This document shows positions 18,270 through 22,533 of a DNA stretch of 22,533 nucleotides, piece by piece. Below the pieces are notes generated by a model. That model worked only from the letters and a program-made list of their open reading frames with translations. It searched no databases and was not told the origin of the DNA. Numbering within the stretch: position 1 is the stretch's first letter; every line of letters begins with the position of its first letter. A program made the translations under genes and the position numbers. The stretch is from a virus, in IMG/VR virus record IMGVR_UViG_3300034198_002556, positions 1 through 22,533 of that record; one strand, written 5' to 3'.

Positions 18270-21200
18270 ATGAAGTTTTTATCTCAGATTAACGTCAACA
18301 CGGAGTATACCCTGCCGATAGTTGATGGAGTAAATGGGCAGGTGTTGGCGACTGACGGCAACGGGACAGCCTATTGGGGCAGTATATCCGCAGGTGCTAC
18401 AAACTTAAACGCACTAACTGACGTTGTAATCAGCTCACCATCCAGTGGTCAGTTGCTTCGCTACGGCATTCCATTGGGGTCAGAGGACCCTAACCCGGTG
18501 TGGTATAACTGGAGCCACAACTTCCTTACGACTGGTTCATCTATTGACGCATTAGGTGACGTTACGATTAGTTCTGCAGCTTCTGGACAGGTTCTAACTT
18601 GGAGTGGTAGCGCTTGGGTAAACGCTACGATAACGACTGCTGGATATGTATCTAAAGTACAGCACGAAGTAAAGGCTGGTGTTGCAATCACAAAGGGTCA
18701 GGCTGTTTACGTTACTGGAGCTGACGGAACTAATATGATTGTTGGCCTTGCATCTAATACAAGCGAGGGCACATCATCAAAGACAATGGGCATTGCCTTG
18801 TCTACTGCCGCAGTGAATGGCAAGTTCTTTGCTGTTACAGAGGGTCTTATTGATGGACTAAACACTGCATCCGCAAATGCTGGTGACCCCGTATGGCTCG
18901 GGACTAATGGCAACCTAATCTTCGGATTACTGAATAAGCCAACCTCTCCAGCACACTTGGTGTATCTCGGTGTAGTAACGAGAGCTAATCAGAACAACGG
19001 TGAGATTTTCGTTAAGGTTCAGAATGGAGTTGAGATAGATGAGATTCACGATGTTCAGATTTCATCTCCCGCCACAGGACAGCTTCTTCGCAGGGACACG
19101 GATGGTTACTGGAAGAACTGGACTCCTAACTTCCTTACTTCGCTCCCAGCCCACACACACGACGACAGATACTACACCGAGTCGGAGATTGATGCGTTCT
19201 TTGGTGGAGAGACTGCCATCGCTGGATACAACCAAAGTAACTGGGATGCTGCGTACAACGATAAGATTAACAGCGCATCGTTTGCTACATCTACTGGCGT
19301 TCTTACTCTTACTCAGCAGGACCTAGGGACAGTAACTGTGGACCTTGACGGTAGGTATCTTCAGTCATTCACTGAGACCGACCCAACAGTTGCTACCCAC
19401 GTTAAGAATATTACGGCTACGAACATCAGCAACTGGAATGATGCGTTTAATGATTCTATTAGGTCTGCATCATTTAACACGGCTAACGGTGTTTTAACGC
19501 TTACACAAGCTGACTTAGGTACTGTAATTGTAGACCTTGATGGTCGCTACATTACATCGGAGACTGATTCGCAGACACTTACTTGGACTAAGGCTACAAG
19601 TTCTCTAGCTATCTCTAACGGAAATAGCGTTACCCTTGAGGGCTTGGCTACAGAGGTTTATGTGGACACTGGCCTAGACACAAAGGTTCCAACAACACGA
19701 ACGCTTACAATCAATGGAACGGCGTTTGATTTGTCTGCGAACAGGTCTTGGACTATTTCTACTGCTGAGACTGATACGCTTGCTACGGTTACTGGAAGAG
19801 GAAATAGCACAACCACCGCATTATATTTAGCTGGCGGAAGTGCTGAAGTGCCAGCCCTGCATATCCGTTCAGGTGGAAGTAGCTGGTCAGAGGGATTGGC
19901 AATACATCCATCTACAGACAGTGGATATGCCTTGTCGTTTTATAGGACTAGAGCAGCATACACTGACCAAACAAACACTTGGGCGATAGGTAACCTAGGT
20001 GACTCAAATGCACTAAATCACTTTGGTTTACTAAGAAAGGGCTTAACTGGTGGTATTGCTGACCGCCCTTCAGATGCGATTTTTACTGTAAGCCCAACTG
20101 GAACATTCAAGTTTGGATTTAATCCATACGTTGGGACCAATCTAATTTGGCACGCAGGTAATGACGGCTCTGGTAGTGGTCTTGATGCGGACCTCATTGA
20201 CGGAATCGACTCATCAAGCATCCTGTGGGGTAACGCTAAAGGAACCAACGATTCGGTAACTACTGACGCCGACGGATTAGACAAGACTGGATTCTACACA
20301 TCTAGTGCGTTTGTAACCAGACCAGATGGGGTAGAAAACTGGATGTATATACAGCACATCAAGCTGTACAGCGCCAACTCTCAGTACCAAAAGCAAATTG
20401 GCTATGATACATACGATGACCGTATGTGGGTTAGAACAAAGTCTGCTAACACGTGGAGCACTTGGAAGGCTATTCTCACTAGTGATAACATCGGAGAATA
20501 TGCGCTAACGTCTCTTCCGGCTCACACGCATACTATTGCAAACGTAACAGGATTGCAGACTGCTTTAGATGGAAAAGCTTCATCATCACATACTCACGGA
20601 GCTGGAGACATAACATCTGGAACTCTTTCTGCGGATAGACTTCCAACGCAAGAGCTTGGTATTTCTATTGCAGGAAACTTCGGTCAGTGGCAGCTTCATA
20701 GCGCATATACCAACTTCAATACTGCAGTTAACTATTGGGGATGGAACTATGTTCAAGGAAACACAAATGCTCCGCATCAGACATCTTCACAATGGTATCG
20801 TGGTAGATTTAGTCTTGGTAATGAATACGGTTTTGGCAACGACCCAGGAGATTACTGGATGGAGATTGCTATCCCTAGATACAATCAGGATAGCACGGCT
20901 GGAAACTTATTTGTAAGGACTGCTGAGAATGGCGGCATAAATGCTTGGCAGGGAGTAAGAGCCGCTTATGCGACAACAGCTGGAACAGCTGCAGATGCGG
21001 ACACACTTGATGGATATCACGAGACTTCATTTATTAGACTTGCCGCAAACAGCAGTTCTCCTACAAATGGAACATTTGCTATTGGTAGCGCATCAGGTAG
21101 AAACTTTATTCAGTCACATAGCGGACAGCCTCTTGATATCAACCCACTTGGTAACGGAGTAAACGTAGGTTCAGATTTAACTGTGTCTGGCACAATTACA

Positions 21201-21476
21201 GAAAACTCTTCTATCCGATATAAGGAGAACGTAAAATCTATCCCTAACGTATCACAGAAGGTAGAACAGCTTGATGCTGTGTCCTACAATAAGATTGGAA
21301 GCAATCAAGAAGAGATTGGTCTTATCGCAGAAGATGTAGCAGAACTGTTCCCAGAAGTTGTTAAGTACGACAACGAGGGACGCCCTGACGGGGTTAACTA
21401 CTCTCGCCTTAGCGTAATTTTGCTGAAGGCAGTGCAAGAGTTAACAGAACGAGTAAACAAGTTAGAAAACAAGTAA
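18270..21476 (+). CDS. large tail fibre with S74 self-cleaving chaperone domain, 1068 aa
   Basis: The first 250 residues are a beta-rich head (TVINGQ-like VNGQVLATDGNGTAYWG, SSPSSGQLLRYG), with LVYLGVVTRANQNNGEIFVK. Two near-identical modules (SASFATSTGVLTLTQQDLGT and SASFNTANGVLTLTQADLGT) show internal duplication. A pyocin-knob-like unit (LDKTGFYTSSAFV ... WSTWKAIL) and DADTLDGYHETSF follow. The last 89 residues are the Peptidase S74 intramolecular chaperone: N979-S980-S-I-R-Y-K985, with S980/K985 as the likely catalytic dyad, and GLIAEDVAELFPEVV. This domain folds the trimer and then cuts itself off. The fibre would bind the host surface. Confidence 0.88.
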   Translation: MKFLSQINVNTEYTLPIVDGVNGQVLATDGNGTAYWGSISAGATNLNALTDVVISSPSSGQLLRYGIPLGSEDPNPVWYNWSHNFLTTGSSIDALGDVTISSAASGQVLTWSGSAWVNATITTAGYVSKVQHEVKAGVAITKGQAVYVTGADGTNMIVGLASNTSEGTSSKTMGIALSTAAVNGKFFAVTEGLIDGLNTASANAGDPVWLGTNGNLIFGLLNKPTSPAHLVYLGVVTRANQNNGEIFVKVQNGVEIDEIHDVQISSPATGQLLRRDTDGYWKNWTPNFLTSLPAHTHDDRYYTESEIDAFFGGETAIAGYNQSNWDAAYNDKINSASFATSTGVLTLTQQDLGTVTVDLDGRYLQSFTETDPTVATHVKNITATNISNWNDAFNDSIRSASFNTANGVLTLTQADLGTVIVDLDGRYITSETDSQTLTWTKATSSLAISNGNSVTLEGLATEVYVDTGLDTKVPTTRTLTINGTAFDLSANRSWTISTAETDTLATVTGRGNSTTTALYLAGGSAEVPALHIRSGGSSWSEGLAIHPSTDSGYALSFYRTRAAYTDQTNTWAIGNLGDSNALNHFGLLRKGLTGGIADRPSDAIFTVSPTGTFKFGFNPYVGTNLIWHAGNDGSGSGLDADLIDGIDSSSILWGNAKGTNDSVTTDADGLDKTGFYTSSAFVTRPDGVENWMYIQHIKLYSANSQYQKQIGYDTYDDRMWVRTKSANTWSTWKAILTSDNIGEYALTSLPAHTHTIANVTGLQTALDGKASSSHTHGAGDITSGTLSADRLPTQELGISIAGNFGQWQLHSAYTNFNTAVNYWGWNYVQGNTNAPHQTSSQWYRGRFSLGNEYGFGNDPGDYWMEIAIPRYNQDSTAGNLFVRTAENGGINAWQGVRAAYATTAGTAADADTLDGYHETSFIRLAANSSSPTNGTFAIGSASGRNFIQSHSGQPLDINPLGNGVNVGSDLTVSGTITENSSIRYKENVKSIPNVSQKVEQLDAVSYNKIGSNQEEIGLIAEDVAELFPEVVKYDNEGRPDGVNYSRLSVILLKAVQELTERVNKLENK

Positions 21477-21477
21477 T

Positions 21478-22533
21478 ATGGCTGTTTTATTATCAGGAAC
21501 CACCATTGGAGGACACGTTGCTGTCCACGCAAACAACATTAGTACATATGCTATTACGAGTGTGCCAGCTAACGTAATAACAACTTCTGGAGGACAGACT
21601 ATTGCTGGCACTACATATTTTTCAGGAGGAGAGTCATTAAACTTGTACGGTATTCGTGGTAGGTTTACTAACGAGTATATCCATCTTTATAACAAAGTAG
21701 GAATTGGACACCCAAGCGGCTGGGGGCAAGGAGAGGGAAACACTCCAGGATATGGTCTATCTACCTATGGCGGAATGAACATTGCATATGGCAACGGTGC
21801 ATCGTCTACCATCAATGGATACTTGCGCATTAATCAAAACTGGGCGGGTGGGGACTATAGTGCTGAAGCTCTAACTATTCGTGGCACATACCCCTCTATT
21901 ACTTTAAGAAGTACCGGAAACAATTCAAAGTGGTTAATTCACCACGCCAATGGAAACCCTTTGCAGTTTTATTTTGGTGGAGCAGTAGACAATAACGAAT
22001 GGTATAAAAAGATTGAGTTTGCTTCAGACGGAAATATCTGGTCAGCATATTATGGCGACTGGTTGTCTAATATATTCAATAGCAAGCAAAACGCTTCTAC
22101 TGCTATTACAACCAGTAACATCGGTTCTCAGTCAGTAAACTATGCTGCATCTGCTGGTAACGCCAATACATTAGACAGCCTTGACAGTTCTGATTTTGCT
22201 AGAGGTAGGGCCGCATATCAAGTTATGAGTCTTGATGATATTAAGCAACCAGGACTGTATCAGTATGATGGTGGAATTGGTGGTACGCAGCCAGAAGGTG
22301 CAGACCAAGCAAACCTTAGAACCATTGAAATAGGCTCTGGGAGTAGATATAGTCAGATGGCCTTTGACTGGGCCTCGGACCAAGCTTGGTTTAGAAGACA
22401 AACAGGAGATGTTTGGTCTACTTGGCGTGAGTTTATACACTCTGGCAACATTGGTTCCCAGTCTGTAAGCAATGCTGACACCGTAGATGGTCTTCACGCA
22501 AGTGTTTTCGTAAGAAACGACATTTACAACTCG
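21478..22533 (+). CDS. second tail fibre gene, partial at right edge
   Basis: ATG 21478 follows the previous stop by one base and the frame stays open for 352 codons to the window end. It starts MAVLLSGTTIGGHVAVHANN and contains SGGESLNLYGIRGRF, INQNWAGGDYSAEALTIRGT, then SAGNANTLDSLDSSDFARG, a pyocin-knob-like unit (LDDIKQPGLYQYDGG ... VWSTWREFIHSGN) and SNADTVDGLHASVFVR. The repeated xADTxDGxxxSxF pieces match those in the first fibre. Codons are richer in A and T than in the terminase and portal. A further receptor-binding fibre; its end, possibly another chaperone domain, is not visible. Confidence 0.85.
   Translation, partial: MAVLLSGTTIGGHVAVHANNISTYAITSVPANVITTSGGQTIAGTTYFSGGESLNLYGIRGRFTNEYIHLYNKVGIGHPSGWGQGEGNTPGYGLSTYGGMNIAYGNGASSTINGYLRINQNWAGGDYSAEALTIRGTYPSITLRSTGNNSKWLIHHANGNPLQFYFGGAVDNNEWYKKIEFASDGNIWSAYYGDWLSNIFNSKQNASTAITTSNIGSQSVNYAASAGNANTLDSLDSSDFARGRAAYQVMSLDDIKQPGLYQYDGGIGGTQPEGADQANLRTIEIGSGSRYSQMAFDWASDQAWFRRQTGDVWSTWREFIHSGNIGSQSVSNADTVDGLHASVFVRNDIYNS

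Overview
The window is part of a tailed double-stranded DNA phage genome whose host is almost certainly a Bacteroidota bacterium. The host call rests on several boxes matching the Bacteroidota -7 promoter element TAnnTTTG (7661-7654 minus, 6586-6579 minus, and 7736, 13821, 16294 and 18238 plus). It is supported by A-rich leaders without clear Shine-Dalgarno sequences and by the style of the terminase, portal and fibre proteins. No integrase, excisionase or partition gene is visible, so a lytic lifestyle is plausible but not shown.

Left block (1-5865, minus strand): a tightly packed run of about 16 genes, many with ATGA or TAATG overlaps, read right to left. Most encode short proteins of unknown function. 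The recognisable ones are a glutamine-synthetase-fold amidoligase (4357-5865), a class II glutamine amidotransferase (2112-2915) and a membrane-anchored glucosaminidase-type peptidoglycan hydrolase (1564-2112). The first two form a plausible ammonia-producing and ammonia-ligating pair. The third is translationally coupled to the amidotransferase, which points to cell-wall peptides as a possible target. A rho-independent terminator follows the amidoligase gene.

Central block (5866-7735): about 1.9 kb without a normal gene. It holds a 51-nt tRNA-like fold lacking a D-arm, a purine-rich minus-strand leader downstream of a promoter at 6586, five ~26-bp direct repeats (6739-6870) flanked by palindromes that look like replication iterons, a G-run cluster, and a small minus-strand transcription unit (about 7649-7437) with an excellent promoter, a hairpin at its 5' end and a protein-like open frame that has no normal start codon.

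Right block (7764-22533, plus strand): an M15 peptidase, eight small coupled genes, a convergent winged-helix regulator gene (9775-10215, minus), two small genes, a GroES-like co-chaperonin, a probable small terminase subunit, the large terminase subunit, portal, then BppU-like and fibre genes. A strong terminator plus promoter at 18201-18245 separates the first fibre from a 1068-residue fibre ending in an S74 self-cleaving chaperone domain. A further fibre gene runs off the right edge. The major capsid protein is not in the window.

The layout suggests that divergent early (left) and late (right) transcription leave the central region, which also looks like a replication origin. Late promoters sit before the M15 gene, portal, BppU-like gene and second fibre. 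Most small-gene functions are unknown and are stated as such.
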